Shown piece by piece: positions 44,621 through 54,881 of a stretch of 64,000 nt of DNA (position 1 is the first letter of the stretch; each line of letters starts with the position of its first letter). Both the position numbers and the translations under genes were made by a program. Under the pieces are notes generated by a model. That model was not told the DNA's origin and searched no databases. It saw only the letters and a program-made list of their open reading frames with translations. Source of the stretch: Sediminimonas sp. (GTDB lineage: Bacteria; Pseudomonadota; Alphaproteobacteria; Rhodobacterales; Rhodobacteraceae); the NCBI RefSeq assembly GCF_024637375.1, contig NZ_JAGXFK010000087.1, positions 1 to 64,000 of the forward strand, written 5' to 3'.

Positions 44621-45457
44621 ATGCGCGCGGCGCTGCTGCAACTCAATTCCGGCGACGACCCCGCCGAGAACCTGACCGCGACGCAGGCGCGGGTGCGGCA
44701 GGCGGCCGCGGGCGGCGCCGACCTGGTGCTGACGCCCGAGGTGACCAACTGCGTCTCGACCAGCCGCACCCGGCAGCACGAGGTGCTCAGCCCCGAGGAT
44801 GACGATCCGACGCTGGCGGCGCTGCGCGACCAGGCCTGCGAACTGGGGCTGTGGCTGCTGATCGGATCGCTGGCGCTGAAAACCGGCGACGACGACGGGC
44901 GTTTCGCCAACCGCTCGTTCCTGATCGGGCCGGACGGGGCCGTTCACGCGCGCTACGACAAGATTCACATGTTCGACGTGCAGGTCTCGGAAACCGAAAC
45001 CTTCCGCGAATCGGCCGCGTTCCGGCCCGGCAACCGTGCCGTATGTGCCGACACGCCCTTTGCCCGGCTGGGGCTGAGCATCTGTTACGATGTCAGGTTT
45101 GCGTATCTTTACCGGCGGTTGGCCCATACCGGCGCGCAGGTGCTTACAGTGCCGGCGGCGTTCTCGCCGGTCACCGGCGCCGCACACTGGGAGGTGCTGC
45201 TGCGCGCCCGCGCGATCGAGACCGGCAGCTTCGTACTGGCCCCGGCGCAGACCGGGCGCCACAAAGCGACGCGAGGCAAGCCGCGCGAGACCCACGGGCA
45301 CAGCCTGGCGGTGGCCCCATGGGGCGAGGTGCTGGCGGATGCCGGCACCGCACCGGGCGTCACATTCGTTGATCTGGACATGCAAGACGTGGCACAAGCA
45401 CGTAGGCGCGTTCCCGCGCTCGAGCATGATCGCGAATTCGATGGCCCGGATGGATGA
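44621..45457 (+). CDS. Carbon-nitrogen hydrolase (nitrilase family)
   Basis: The protein has 278 residues. The Glu-Lys-Cys triad is Glu40 (LTPE), Lys114 (YDKIHMFD) and Cys155 (GLSICYDVRF). The pattern resembles omega-amidase/Nit-type enzymes, which hydrolyse deaminated glutathione or 2-oxoglutaramate. Placement after grxC fits a glutathione-repair role but does not prove it. A GTG at 44612 overlapping the grxC stop is an alternative start. Confidence 0.9.
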   Translation: MRAALLQLNSGDDPAENLTATQARVRQAAAGGADLVLTPEVTNCVSTSRTRQHEVLSPEDDDPTLAALRDQACELGLWLLIGSLALKTGDDDGRFANRSFLIGPDGAVHARYDKIHMFDVQVSETETFRESAAFRPGNRAVCADTPFARLGLSICYDVRFAYLYRRLAHTGAQVLTVPAAFSPVTGAAHWEVLLRARAIETGSFVLAPAQTGRHKATRGKPRETHGHSLAVAPWGEVLADAGTAPGVTFVDLDMQDVAQARRRVPALEHDREFDGPDG

Positions 45458-45890
45458 CCCCAGCAATGCCCTTGCCGTTGCGCTGTTCAGTGAAATCCTG
45501 ACGGCCGATCAACTGGTGCGCAACAGGTTGTCGCGCATCCTGCCCAAGGGCATGGAGATTTCGCATTTCTCGGTGCTCAACCACCTTGCCCGGGCCGGAG
45601 TGGAACGCAGCCCCGCGCAACTGGCACGCAGCTTTCACGTCACCCGCGGTGCGATGACCAACACGCTGGGTAAGCTGGAATGGGCGGGCTATATCCACAT
45701 CCGGCCCGACTGGGACGATGCGCGCCGCAAGATGGTCGCCATCAGCCCGGCCGGGCGGCGGGCGCGCGATTCGGCACTGGCGGCGATTTCACCCATGATC
45801 GGCGAATTGATCGCCGAACTGGGCGAAGACAAGGTGCGCGCCATGCTGCCGATTCTGCGCGAGCTGCGGCTCAAGCTCGAAGACGGCTGA
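45450..45890 (+). CDS. MarR family transcriptional regulator
   Basis: The protein has 146 residues. Winged-helix pieces are SHFSVLNHLARAG, SPAQLARSFHVTRGAMTNTLGKLEWAGYIHIRPDWDDARRKMVAISPAG, the last with the family's DxRxxxxxLTxxG-like wing. The ligand and targets are unknown. The start at 45450 is chosen because relatives begin just before the DDPSNALAVAL region; ATGs at 45441 and 45426 are alternatives. It overlaps the nitrilase gene by 8 bases. Confidence 0.88.
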   Translation: MDDPSNALAVALFSEILTADQLVRNRLSRILPKGMEISHFSVLNHLARAGVERSPAQLARSFHVTRGAMTNTLGKLEWAGYIHIRPDWDDARRKMVAISPAGRRARDSALAAISPMIGELIAELGEDKVRAMLPILRELRLKLEDG

Positions 45891-45913
45891 GTGCGCCGCT
45901 CAACCGGACCGTT

Positions 45914-46657
45914 TCACACTGTCACACTGGTGGTGACGTAGTTCACGCTCAGGTCTCGCGACGAGAGCCGCCATTGCCACGACACCGGGTTGAAGACGAA
46001 CCCCTTGCGGTCGACCGGGTCGAACCCGGCCTCGCGCAGCAGGTCGTAAAGCTCGTCGGGGGTGATGAATTTCGACCACTGGTGCGTGCCCCTGGGCAGC
46101 CAGCGCATGACGTGCTCGGCGCCCACGATGGCGATGGCAAAGCTTTTCGGGTTGCGGTTGATGGTCGAGCAAATGTGCAGCCCTCCGGGCCGCAGCAACT
46201 GCCGGCAGGCGGTCAGGTAGGCCAGCGGGTCGGCAACGTGTTCGACCACTTCCATGTTCAGCACCACGTCAAACTGCTCGCCCGCCTCGGCCAGTGCCTC
46301 GGCGGTGGTGAAACGGTAGTCGATATCCAGCCCCGATTGCTGCGCGTGAAGTTGCGCGACCGGGATGTTGCGCTCGGCCGCGTCGGCGCCCACGACCTCG
46401 GCGCCAAGCCGCGCCATGGGTTCCGACAACAGCCCGCCGCCGCACCCGATATCGAGCAGGCGCAAGCCGGCAAAGGGCTGCGCGCCGCTCAGATCCCGAT
46501 CGAATTCCGCCGCGATTTGCCCGGTGATATAGTCGAGTCGGCACGGATTGAGCATGTGCAGCGGCTTGAACTTTCCGTTCGGATCCCACCACTCGGCGGC
46601 CATGGCCTCGAACTTGGCAACTTCGGACGAATCGATGGTGCTGTGACCGGCTTGCAT
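45914..46657 (-). CDS. ubiG: Ubiquinone biosynthesis O-methyltransferase
   Basis: The enzyme makes both O-methylations of the ubiquinone ring. It has 247 residues. The characteristic [33 protein letters not shown] start is followed by the SAM loop [20 protein letters not shown] and LNMEVVEHV. Internal ATG 46657 is preferred because GGAGAG lies immediately upstream; an ATG at 46669 would add four residues. Confidence 0.96.
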   Translation of the reverse strand: MQAGHSTIDSSEVAKFEAMAAEWWDPNGKFKPLHMLNPCRLDYITGQIAAEFDRDLSGAQPFAGLRLLDIGCGGGLLSEPMARLGAEVVGADAAERNIPVAQLHAQQSGLDIDYRFTTAEALAEAGEQFDVVLNMEVVEHVADPLAYLTACRQLLRPGGLHICSTINRNPKSFAIAIVGAEHVMRWLPRGTHQWSKFITPDELYDLLREAGFDPVDRKGFVFNPVSWQWRLSSRDLSVNYVTTSVTV

Positions 46658-46707
46658 TCTGCTCTCCATGTGCTCTTTTGAGTGCCCGTGGTTGATATAG
46701 GACTATC

Positions 46708-47679
46708 ATGGACAAATTCCCGAGCCAAAAGAGCGCACATGCTTACCTGCATCCACCGCGCGAGCCGTTCGATCAGCGGATGATCGACGTCGGCGATGGC
46801 CACAGGATCTATGTCGAGCAATCCGGCAACCCCGGCGGCCGCCCCGTCGTGGTGCTGCATGGCGGGCCGGGCGGTGGCTGCAGCCCGGCGATGCGGCGCT
46901 ATTTCGATGCCCGGGCCTACCGCGTGATCCTGTTCGACCAGCGCGGGTGCGGCCGGTCACAGCCGCATGCCAGCGTCGAGGCGAACACGACCTGGCACCT
47001 GGTCGCCGATATCGAACGAATCCGCACCGAACTGGAGATCGACCGCTGGACTGTTTTCGGCGGCAGTTGGGGGGCGACACTGGCGCTGATCTATGCCCAG
47101 GCCCATCCCGACTCGGTCGCGCGGCTGATCCTGCGCGGGGTGTTCCTGGCCACCGAAGCAGAATTGCAATGGTTCTACGGTGGCGGCGCCGGGCGGTTCT
47201 GGCCCGAAGTCTGGGAAAGGTTCGTCGGCCTGATTCCCGAGGACGAACGCGACGACCTGATCGCGGCTTATCACAAGCGCCTGTTCGCGCCCGATCTGCG
47301 CGTGCAGACGGAACATGCCAAGGCCTGGACAGCCTGGGAAAACGCGCTCGCCTCGGTTGCTTCGACCGGGGCCGGGGGCGATACGCCCGACCATTACTCG
47401 CGCGCCTTCGCGCGGCTGGAAAACCACTATTTCACCAACCGCGTGTTTCTCGACCGCGACGGGCAGATCCTCGACGACATCGGCCTTATCGCGCATATTC
47501 CCGGGATCATCGTCCAGGGCCGCTATGACATGATCTGCCCGCCGCATTCGGCCTGGTCGCTGGCGCAACGCTGGCCCGAGGCCGATCTGCGCATGATCCG
47601 CAACGCCGGGCACGCCCTGTCGGAGCCGGGCATCAGCGCCGAACTTGTCCGCGTCATGGACCGCATCGCCGAGGCGTAG
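46708..47679 (+). CDS. pip: Proline iminopeptidase
   Basis: This 323-residue alpha/beta hydrolase releases N-terminal proline from peptides. The oxyanion segment is LHGGPGGG. The nucleophile Ser120 is in FGGSWGATLAL, the acid Asp is in QGRYDMICPP, and the His is in RNAGHALSEPG. FDQRGCGRSQPH is typical of the family. It is divergent from ubiG, 50 bases apart. Confidence 0.95.
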   Translation: MDKFPSQKSAHAYLHPPREPFDQRMIDVGDGHRIYVEQSGNPGGRPVVVLHGGPGGGCSPAMRRYFDARAYRVILFDQRGCGRSQPHASVEANTTWHLVADIERIRTELEIDRWTVFGGSWGATLALIYAQAHPDSVARLILRGVFLATEAELQWFYGGGAGRFWPEVWERFVGLIPEDERDDLIAAYHKRLFAPDLRVQTEHAKAWTAWENALASVASTGAGGDTPDHYSRAFARLENHYFTNRVFLDRDGQILDDIGLIAHIPGIIVQGRYDMICPPHSAWSLAQRWPEADLRMIRNAGHALSEPGISAELVRVMDRIAEA

Positions 47680-47784
47680 GCGCGCGCCATAGATTGCCCC
47701 TTGCGGTTTCGTATATCGAGGCGTATATGGCATCCAAATGCGGCGCGTCGGGGGTCCAAACCCACGCCCCACCGGGAACGAACG

Positions 47785-47808
47785 ACGGGCCGCAGCGCCC
47801 GTTTTTTT
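47785..47808 (+). terminator. Intrinsic terminator in the rimP leader (possible attenuator)
   Basis: A stem acgggc/gcccgt with a 6-base loop is followed by seven T. It is only about 25 bases before the rimP ATG, so a promoter for the operon should lie upstream of it. An earlier hairpin-capable stretch (gcgt...acgc around 47744-47768) could pair alternatively. It may simply end the pip transcript. Confidence 0.7.
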
Positions 47809-47833
47809 GTGCCCGAAAGGCAGGTCTGTCCGC

Positions 47834-48409
47834 ATGACCAACGACCTGATCGCCAAAGCCGCCATGGATCGCAGGCTGGCCGAGATCGTCACCCCCGTGA
47901 TCGAGGACATGGGGTTCGAACTGGTGCGCGTGCGCCTGATGAGCGGCAAGAAAACCACGCTGCAAATCATGGCCGATCGTCCCGAGGGCGGCATCGAGGT
48001 GGACGATTGCGCCGAGATCAGCACCGCGCTGAACGCGATTCTGGATGTCGAAGACCCGATCCTCGACGAATACACGCTCGAAGTGTCCAGCCCCGGTATC
48101 GACCGCCCCCTGACCCGGATGAAGGACTTCGAAGCCTTCGAGGGCTACGAGGCCAAACTGGAAACGACCGAACTGATCGACGGGCGCCGCCGCTTCAAGG
48201 GCATGCTCGCGGGCACCGAGGGCGATGAAGTTCTGATCAACCTGCCCGAAGGCACCGTGGGGCTGCAATTCGACTGGCTGTCGGATGCCAAGCTGGTGCT
48301 GACCGACGATCTTATCCGCGACATGCTGAAAAGCCGCAAGGATTCCGGCACCCTGAACGAAACCGCTTTCGACGAAATCGAGACCGACACCCGGTCTGAG
48401 GAGGACTGA
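47834..48409 (+). CDS. rimP: Ribosome maturation factor RimP
   Basis: The protein helps assemble the 30S ribosomal subunit. It has 191 residues. The N-terminal part has [37 protein letters not shown], and the middle has [21 protein letters not shown], the family signature. The frame extends upstream, but the ATG at 47834 matches the family start. It is the first gene of the rimP-nusA-ylxR-infB operon. Confidence 0.96.
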   Translation: MTNDLIAKAAMDRRLAEIVTPVIEDMGFELVRVRLMSGKKTTLQIMADRPEGGIEVDDCAEISTALNAILDVEDPILDEYTLEVSSPGIDRPLTRMKDFEAFEGYEAKLETTELIDGRRRFKGMLAGTEGDEVLINLPEGTVGLQFDWLSDAKLVLTDDLIRDMLKSRKDSGTLNETAFDEIETDTRSEED

Positions 48410-48413
48410 ACCC

Positions 48414-50042
48414 ATGGCGATCACGTCTGCCAACCAGCTTGAACTGCTGCAAACCGCCGAGGCCGTGGCCCGCGAAAAGATGATCGACCCCGCGCTGGTG
48501 GTGGAAGCGATGGAAGAGTCCCTCGCCCGCGCCGCCAAGAGCCGCTACGGCAGCGAGATGGACATCCGCGTGGAGATAGACCGCAAGACCGGACGCGCCA
48601 CATTCACCCGCGTGCGCACCGTGGTCGAGGATGACGAACTGGAAAACTACCAGGCCGAGATGACCGTCGAACAGGCCCGCCAGTACATGGACGACCCCAA
48701 GGTCGGCGACACCTATGTCGAGGAGGTCCCCCCCGTCGAGATGGGCCGCATCGCCGCGCAAAGCGCCAAGCAGGTGATCCTGCAAAAGGTGCGCGAAGCC
48801 GAACGCGACCGCCAGTACGAGGAATTCAAGGACCGCATCGGCACCATCATCAACGGGCTGGTCAAGCGCGAGGAATACGGCAACGTCATCGTCGACGTGG
48901 GCCGCGGAGAGGCGATCCTGCGCCGCAACGAGAAGATCGGCCGCGAATCCTATCGCCCCAACGACCGCATCCGCGCCTATATCAAGGACGTGCGCCGCGA
49001 AACGCGCGGCCCGCAGATATTCCTGTCGCGCACCGATCCGCAGTTCATGGCGGAACTGTTCAAGATGGAGGTGCCGGAAATCTACGATGGCATCATCGAG
49101 ATCAAGGCGGTCGCGCGCGACCCCGGCTCGCGCGCAAAGATCGGCGTGATCTCTTACGATAGCGGGATCGACCCGGTCGGCGCCTGCGTGGGCATGCGCG
49201 GCAGCCGCGTGCAGGCGGTCGTCAACGAATTGCAGGGCGAGAAGATCGACATCATCCCGTGGAACGAGGACCAGGCGACCTTCCTCGTCAACGCGCTGCA
49301 ACCCGCCGAGGTCAGCAAGGTGGTCATCGACGAGGATGCCGGCCAGATCGAAGTGGTCGTACCCGACGAGCAGCTCAGTCTCGCCATCGGCCGGCGCGGC
49401 CAGAACGTGCGGCTGGCCAGCCAGTTGACCGGGCTGGACATCGACATCATGACCGAGGCCGAGGACAGCGAACGCCGCCAGAAGGAATTCGAAACGCGCA
49501 CCCAGCTGTTCATGGACACGCTGGACCTCGACGAGTTCTTTGCCCAGCTTCTGGTGTCCGAGGGGTTCAGCTCGCTCGAAGAGGTGGCCTATGTCGAACG
49601 CGACGAACTGCTTGTGATCGACGGCATCGACGAGGACACAGCCGACGAGCTTCAGGCCCGCGCGCGCGACAATCTCGAAGCGCAGGCCAAGGCGGCGCTG
49701 GATCGTGCCCGCGAAATGGGGGTCGAGGACAGCCTGGTTGACTTTGAGGGCCTGACACCCCAGATGGTCGAGGCGCTGGCCGAGGACGGCATCAAGACGC
49801 TGGAAGATTTCGCAACCTGCGCCGACTGGGAACTGGCCGGCGGCTGGACGACCATCGACGGCGAGCGCGTCAAGGACGAGGGCCTTCTGGAAAAATTCGA
49901 CGTCTCGCTCGCCGAGGCGCAGAACATGGTCATGACGGCACGCGTAATGCTGGGCTGGGTCGACCCCGATGACCTGGTCGGCGGCGCCAATGAGGACGTC
50001 GAAGCAGACGCGGAAGACGCCGAAACCGGGGCCGGGGCCTGA
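48414..50042 (+). CDS. nusA: Transcription termination/antitermination factor NusA
   Basis: The protein binds RNA polymerase and controls pausing, termination and antitermination. It has 542 residues. An N-terminal polymerase-binding domain is followed by the S1 domain (about residues 130-200), two KH domains ([19 protein letters not shown] and [20 protein letters not shown]) and C-terminal acidic AR1/AR2-type helix-hairpin repeats. GGAGGA precedes it. Confidence 0.97.
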   Translation: MAITSANQLELLQTAEAVAREKMIDPALVVEAMEESLARAAKSRYGSEMDIRVEIDRKTGRATFTRVRTVVEDDELENYQAEMTVEQARQYMDDPKVGDTYVEEVPPVEMGRIAAQSAKQVILQKVREAERDRQYEEFKDRIGTIINGLVKREEYGNVIVDVGRGEAILRRNEKIGRESYRPNDRIRAYIKDVRRETRGPQIFLSRTDPQFMAELFKMEVPEIYDGIIEIKAVARDPGSRAKIGVISYDSGIDPVGACVGMRGSRVQAVVNELQGEKIDIIPWNEDQATFLVNALQPAEVSKVVIDEDAGQIEVVVPDEQLSLAIGRRGQNVRLASQLTGLDIDIMTEAEDSERRQKEFETRTQLFMDTLDLDEFFAQLLVSEGFSSLEEVAYVERDELLVIDGIDEDTADELQARARDNLEAQAKAALDRAREMGVEDSLVDFEGLTPQMVEALAEDGIKTLEDFATCADWELAGGWTTIDGERVKDEGLLEKFDVSLAEAQNMVMTARVMLGWVDPDDLVGGANEDVEADAEDAETGAGA

Positions 50043-50064
50043 CCCGGATCGGCAGGAGAACTGG

Positions 50065-50700
50065 ATGGCGCGCACAGAGCGAAGCGGAAATGAAGCCGGC
50101 GATGGCCCCGAGCGGAAATGCATCGCAACGGGCGAGGTGTTGCCGACATCGGCCCTGATCCGCTTCGTCGTCTCACCCGACGGTGAGGTGGCGCCCGACC
50201 TGTTGGGTAAACTGCCGGGACGTGGTATCTGGGTGACGGCGCGGCGCGCCGCGCTCGAACGCGCCGCCGGCAAGAACCTTTTCGCCCGCGCCGCCAAGCA
50301 GCCGGTGCGGGTGCCCGACGACCTGGCAGACAGGGTCGAGGCGCTGTTGGCGCGGCGCGTGGTGGATTTGATAAGCTTGGCCCGAAAAGGCGGCGCGGCC
50401 GTCGCGGGCTACGAGAAGGTCAAGGATTGGCTCGCCAAGGAACAGGCGACGGTATTGATCCAGGCCAGCGACGGGTCGGAGCGCGGCAAGTCGAAACTGA
50501 GCACGCCGCACCGCGGTGATTTTATCGGCTGGCTGACGGCAGACGAGCTGGGTTCGGCCTTCGGGCGACAAACTGTAATACATGCAGCGCTTGGCGCTGG
50601 AGGTTTGTCCGCGCGTGTTGTAGAGGAGGCGGCAAGACTGAAGGGTCTGCGCGTCTCGGACGGCGCGAAGGCCGCCGGAAAGGATAGAAGAGCCATATGA
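50065..50700 (+). CDS. YlxR-domain RNA-binding protein with L7Ae-like C-terminal half
   Basis: The protein has 211 residues. The N-terminal YlxR/DUF448 domain shows [20 protein letters not shown] and [13 protein letters not shown]. The C-terminal half, with [21 protein letters not shown] and [11 protein letters not shown], has the L7Ae/L30e-type RNA-binding pattern. Alphaproteobacteria keep this fusion between nusA and infB. AGGAGA precedes the ATG, and the stop overlaps the infB ATG. Confidence 0.92.
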   Translation: MARTERSGNEAGDGPERKCIATGEVLPTSALIRFVVSPDGEVAPDLLGKLPGRGIWVTARRAALERAAGKNLFARAAKQPVRVPDDLADRVEALLARRVVDLISLARKGGAAVAGYEKVKDWLAKEQATVLIQASDGSERGKSKLSTPHRGDFIGWLTADELGSAFGRQTVIHAALGAGGLSARVVEEAARLKGLRVSDGAKAAGKDRRAI

Positions 50701-53198
50701 GCGACAACGACGGCAAGAAGACTTTGGGTGTACGTGGCGGGCCCCGTTCGGGGAACGTGAAGCAGAGCTTCAGCCACGGCCGGACCAAGAACGTCGTGGT
50801 GGAAACCAAGCGCAAGCGCGTTGTGGTTCCCAAGCCGGGGGCGGGCAAGTCCGCCGGGTCGGACGCGCAGGGCAGCAAACCCGCACAGGGCGACCCCAAG
50901 AAGCGGCCCGGCGGGATCTCCGATTCCGAAATGGAACGCCGGCTGAAGGCGTTGCAAGCTGCCAAGGCGCGCGAAGCCGGCGAGGCCGAGAAGCGCGCCG
51001 AGGACGAGCGCGCGCGCGAGGAAGAGCGCCAGCGTCGCCGCGAGGAGGCGGAGACGAAGGAGCGCGAGGAACGCGAGCGCGAAGATGCGCTCAAGGCCAA
51101 GGTCGAGGAAGAGGCGCGCGCCAAACGCGAGTCGGAAGAGGCCGAGAAGAAGGCCACCGCCCCCGCGCAGCCCGCCCCCGAAGACGTGCCGGCGCCGGCG
51201 CGCGGCGGCGGCAAGCCCGCCCCGGCGCAAGCCCGCAAGAAGGAACGCCCACAGGACGAACGCCCCGCCCGTGGCAAGGGCAAGGGCGACGACAGCCGCC
51301 GCGCGGGCAAGCTGACGCTCAACCAGGCGCTTTCGGGCGGCGAAGGTGGCCGGCAGAAATCCATGGCGGCGATGAAGCGCAAGCAGGAACGCGCCCGTCA
51401 GAAGGCCATGGGCCAGAATGTCGAACGCGAAAAGGTCGTGCGCGAGGTGCAGGTACCCGAACAGATCGTGGTGTCGGAACTGGCCAACCGCATGGCCGAG
51501 CGCGTGGCCGATGTCGTCAAGGCGCTGATGCAGAACGACATGATGGTCACCCAGAACCAGACCATCGACGCTGATATCGCCGAACTGATTGTCGAGGAAT
51601 TCGGCCACCGCGTACAGCGCGTGTCCGATGCCGATGTCGAAGATGTCATCGACGCGATCGAAGACAAGGACGAAGACCTCAAGCCGCGCCCGCCGGTGAT
51701 TACCATCATGGGCCATGTCGATCACGGCAAGACGTCGCTTCTGGATGCGATTCGCGATGCCAAGGTTGTCTCGGGCGAGGCCGGCGGCATTACCCAGCAT
51801 ATCGGCGCCTACCAGGTGACGACCGACAGCGGCGCGCCGCTTACATTCCTCGATACGCCGGGCCACGCGGCGTTCACCTCGATGCGCTCGCGTGGCGCGC
51901 AGGTGACCGATATCGTCGTGCTGGTGGTCGCCGCAGATGACGCGGTGATGCCGCAGACCATCGAGGCGATCAACCACGCCAAGGCCGCCGAAGTTCCGAT
52001 GATCGTCGCGATCAACAAGGTCGACCTGCCAGCCGCCGACCCCGATCAGGTGCGCTCGGATCTGTTGCGTCACGAAGTGGTCGTCGAGGCGATGTCGGGC
52101 GACGTGCAGGATGTGGAGGTCAGTGCCATAAGCGGGCAGGGGCTTGACGAGTTGCTAGAAGCCATCGCGCTTCAGGCCGAGATTCTTGAACTCAAGGCCA
52201 ACCCCGACCGCGCCGCCGAAGGCGCCGTGATCGAGGCCAAACTGGATGTCGGCCGCGGCCCTGTCGCCACGGTTCTTGTTCAGAAGGGCACACTGCGCCG
52301 GGGCGATATCTTCGTCGCAGGCGAACAGTGGGGCAAGGTGCGCGCCCTCATCAACGATCACGGTGACCGAGTGAACGAGGCCGGGCCGTCGGTGCCGGTC
52401 GAGGTGCTTGGCCTCAACGGCACGCCCGAAGCGGGCGATGTGCTCAACGTGGTCGAAACCGAAGCGCAAGCGCGCGAAATCGCCGAATACCGCCAGGAAA
52501 AGGCCAAGGAAAAGCGCTCCACCGCGGGGGCCGGCACGTCGCTCGAACAGCTCATGGCCAAGGCCAAGGAAGACGAGAACGTCAAGGAATTGCCGATTCT
52601 GGTCAAGGCCGACGTGCAGGGCTCGGCCGAAGCGATCGTTCAGGCGATGGAAAAGATCGGCAACGACGAGGTGCGCGTGCGCGTGCTGCACTCGGGCGTC
52701 GGCGCGATCACCGAATCCGACATCGGCCTGGCCGAAGCATCGGGCGCGCCGGTCTTCGGGTTCAACGTGCGGGCCAACGCGCCGGCGCGCAACAGCGCCA
52801 ACCAGAAGGGCGTCGAGATCCGTTACTACTCGGTGATTTACGACCTCGTCGATGACGTGAAAGCGGCAGCAAGCGGCCTGCTCAGCAACGAGATCCGCGA
52901 GCGGTTCATCGGCTATGCCGAGATCCGCGAGGTCTTCAAGGTCACCGGCGTCGGCAAGGTGGCCGGCTGCCTGGTCACCGAAGGCATCGCGCGCCGCTCG
53001 GCCGGCGTGCGCCTGCTGCGCGACGACGTGGTGATCCACGAAGGCACGCTGAAAACGCTGAAACGCTTCAAGGACGACGTTAACGAGGTTCAGTCTGGTC
53101 AGGAATGCGGGATGGCGTTCGAGAAATACGACGACATCCGCCCCGGCGACGTGATCGAGATTTTCGAACGCGAGGAAGTCGAGCGCAAGCTCGCCTGA
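50697..53198 (+). CDS. infB: Translation initiation factor IF-2
   Basis: The GTPase places initiator tRNA on the ribosome. It has 833 residues. A long basic and acidic coiled N-terminal region covers about residues 60-240 (many Glu/Arg/Lys/Ala, normal for alphaproteobacteria). The G domain has [21 protein letters not shown] and NKVD, with domains II-IV to the end. It ends the operon and is followed by a strong terminator. Confidence 0.98.
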   Translation: MSDNDGKKTLGVRGGPRSGNVKQSFSHGRTKNVVVETKRKRVVVPKPGAGKSAGSDAQGSKPAQGDPKKRPGGISDSEMERRLKALQAAKAREAGEAEKRAEDERAREEERQRRREEAETKEREEREREDALKAKVEEEARAKRESEEAEKKATAPAQPAPEDVPAPARGGGKPAPAQARKKERPQDERPARGKGKGDDSRRAGKLTLNQALSGGEGGRQKSMAAMKRKQERARQKAMGQNVEREKVVREVQVPEQIVVSELANRMAERVADVVKALMQNDMMVTQNQTIDADIAELIVEEFGHRVQRVSDADVEDVIDAIEDKDEDLKPRPPVITIMGHVDHGKTSLLDAIRDAKVVSGEAGGITQHIGAYQVTTDSGAPLTFLDTPGHAAFTSMRSRGAQVTDIVVLVVAADDAVMPQTIEAINHAKAAEVPMIVAINKVDLPAADPDQVRSDLLRHEVVVEAMSGDVQDVEVSAISGQGLDELLEAIALQAEILELKANPDRAAEGAVIEAKLDVGRGPVATVLVQKGTLRRGDIFVAGEQWGKVRALINDHGDRVNEAGPSVPVEVLGLNGTPEAGDVLNVVETEAQAREIAEYRQEKAKEKRSTAGAGTSLEQLMAKAKEDENVKELPILVKADVQGSAEAIVQAMEKIGNDEVRVRVLHSGVGAITESDIGLAEASGAPVFGFNVRANAPARNSANQKGVEIRYYSVIYDLVDDVKAAASGLLSNEIRERFIGYAEIREVFKVTGVGKVAGCLVTEGIARRSAGVRLLRDDVVIHEGTLKTLKRFKDDVNEVQSGQECGMAFEKYDDIRPGDVIEIFEREEVERKLA

Positions 53199-53221
53199 TC
53201 CAAAGCGAATGCGATCATGCG

Positions 53222-53249
53222 AAAAGGGCCGCTATTGCGGCCCTTTTTC
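53222..53249. terminator. Terminator after infB, also facing mutT
   Basis: An 11-bp stem (aaaagggccgc with gcggcccttttt) has loop tatt and T-runs on both sides, so it can work for infB and for the convergent mutT. Confidence 0.9.
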
Positions 53250-53253
53250 GTGG

Positions 53254-53652
53254 TCAAAGCCAGTCGCGCAGGATCGGGACCAGTGGGATATCCGCGGGCG
53301 GCATGGGGTAGTCGCGCAAGGCATCCGCGCGCACCCATTTGAGTGCCTGCTTTTCCTGCGGGGCCGGTATGCCCTGCCATTTGCGGCAGGCGAACAGCGG
53401 CATCAACAGGTGGAAATCGTCGTAGCCGTGGCTGGCAAAGGTCAGCGGCGCGAGGCAGCTTTCCCAGGTGTCGATGGCCAGCTCCTCGCGGAGTTCGCGA
53501 ATCAGGGCTGTTTCGGGTGTCTCGCCCGGCTCGACCTTGCCGCCGGGAAATTCCCACAGGCCGGCCATCGCCTTGCCCTCGGGGCGCTGCGTCAGCAGGA
53601 CACGCCCGTCGCGGTCGATCAGGGCCACGGCCGAAACAAGAACGATTTTCAC
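53254..53652 (-). CDS. mutT: 8-oxo-dGTP pyrophosphohydrolase (MutT type)
   Basis: The protein has 132 residues. A complete Nudix box reads GGKVEPGETPETALIRELREELAI (residues 37-60), preceded by LLTQRPEGKAMAGLWEFPGG, which is the MutT nucleotide-binding pattern. It removes oxidised guanine nucleotides. It overlaps argJ by ATGA, on the same strand. Confidence 0.93.
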   Translation of the reverse strand: MKIVLVSAVALIDRDGRVLLTQRPEGKAMAGLWEFPGGKVEPGETPETALIRELREELAIDTWESCLAPLTFASHGYDDFHLLMPLFACRKWQGIPAPQEKQALKWVRADALRDYPMPPADIPLVPILRDWL

Positions 53653-54878
53653 GACCGGTAATCCGCGTTGATGTCGATATATCCATGGGTCAGGTCACAG
53701 GTCCAGACCGTGCATTGCCCCTGCCCGAGCCCGATATCGACACCGATGACCAGTTCAGCGTTCTTCATGTAGGCGCTGGCGGCAGCCTCGTCATAGCCCG
53801 GCGCGACCCAGCCGTTTTCGGCCACGGTGATATCGCCGAACCGGATCGACAGGCGGTCGCGGTCGGCGGCGGCACCGGATTTGCCCACTGCCATCACCAC
53901 GCGGCCCCAATTGGCGTCTTCGCCGGCGATCGCGGTCTTGACCAGCGGCGAATTGGCGATCGACATCGCATGGGTGCGCGCATCGGCGTCGCTGGCCGCA
54001 CCGGTCACGCGCACCTCGACGAACTTGGTCGCCCCCTCGCCGTCGCGCACCACCTGCTGCGCCAGGTCCAGCATCACCGCCTCCAGCGCCGCGGCAAAGG
54101 CGGGGTCGTCGTCCACGTCCACCCCCGACGCGCCGGTGGCGCCGACGATCAGGCTGTCGGAGGTCGAAGTGTCGCTATCGACGGTGATGCAGTTGAAGGT
54201 GCGATCGGTCAGCCGCCCCAGCAGCGATTGCAGCGCCGGGCGCGCGATCCGCGCGTCGGTAAAAATATAGACCAACATCGTCGCCATGTCCGGCGCGATC
54301 ATCCCCGAGCCCTTGGCGATGCCGGCGATGCGCACCGTGCCGCCGCCGGCCACCGAAATCTCGCGCCCGGCGCCTTTTGGGAAGGTGTCGGTGGTCATGA
54401 TGGCGCGCGCTGCGCCCTCGACGCCCGACGGGCTCAGCCCCGTTGCCAGTTCGTCAAGTACGGCGACAATGCGATCATGCGACAGTGGCTCGCCTATCAC
54501 CCCGGTCGAGGCCGGGAACACCCGTTCCGCCGGCAGGCCCAGCCGTTCGGCGACCGCCGCGTTTATCGCCTCTACCGAACGCGCACCATACTTGCCTGTA
54601 AAGGCGTTGGCATTGCCGGAGTTGACGATGATCGCGGCGCCGGCATCGCTGTCGGCGCCGATCTTGGCCTGGCAATCCAGCACCGGCGCCGCGCGGGTGG
54701 CCGACCGGGTGAAGACGCCCGCGACGGTACTGCCCGGCGCCAGGTGGGCCAGCATGACATCGGCACGGGCCGCATAGCGCACCCCGGCCTCGGCACTGGC
54801 AAAGCGCACCCCGGCGACCCGGGGCAACCGCGGGAAACCATCGGGGGCAAGCGGCGAGCGCGCGGGCGTCATGGCCAT
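53649..54878 (-). CDS. argJ: Bifunctional ornithine acetyltransferase / N-acetylglutamate synthase
   Basis: The enzyme recycles the acetyl group in arginine synthesis. It has 409 residues and cleaves itself before a Thr nucleophile, here Thr200 in MIAPDMATML. Other family motifs are INSGNANAFTG-like VNSGNANAFTG, FPASTGVIGE and TTDTFPK. The first of the genes upstream (parvulin) lies 3 bases away on the same strand. Confidence 0.96.
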   Translation of the reverse strand: MAMTPARSPLAPDGFPRLPRVAGVRFASAEAGVRYAARADVMLAHLAPGSTVAGVFTRSATRAAPVLDCQAKIGADSDAGAAIIVNSGNANAFTGKYGARSVEAINAAVAERLGLPAERVFPASTGVIGEPLSHDRIVAVLDELATGLSPSGVEGAARAIMTTDTFPKGAGREISVAGGGTVRIAGIAKGSGMIAPDMATMLVYIFTDARIARPALQSLLGRLTDRTFNCITVDSDTSTSDSLIVGATGASGVDVDDDPAFAAALEAVMLDLAQQVVRDGEGATKFVEVRVTGAASDADARTHAMSIANSPLVKTAIAGEDANWGRVVMAVGKSGAAADRDRLSIRFGDITVAENGWVAPGYDEAAASAYMKNAELVIGVDIGLGQGQCTVWTCDLTHGYIDINADYRS

Positions 54879-54881
54879 GGC

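Noticed and set aside
50409-52073. Long open frame of over 550 codons antisense to ylxR and infB
   Set aside because: It is the complement of GC-rich coding DNA, has no domain or ribosome site, and infB is certain on the other strand.
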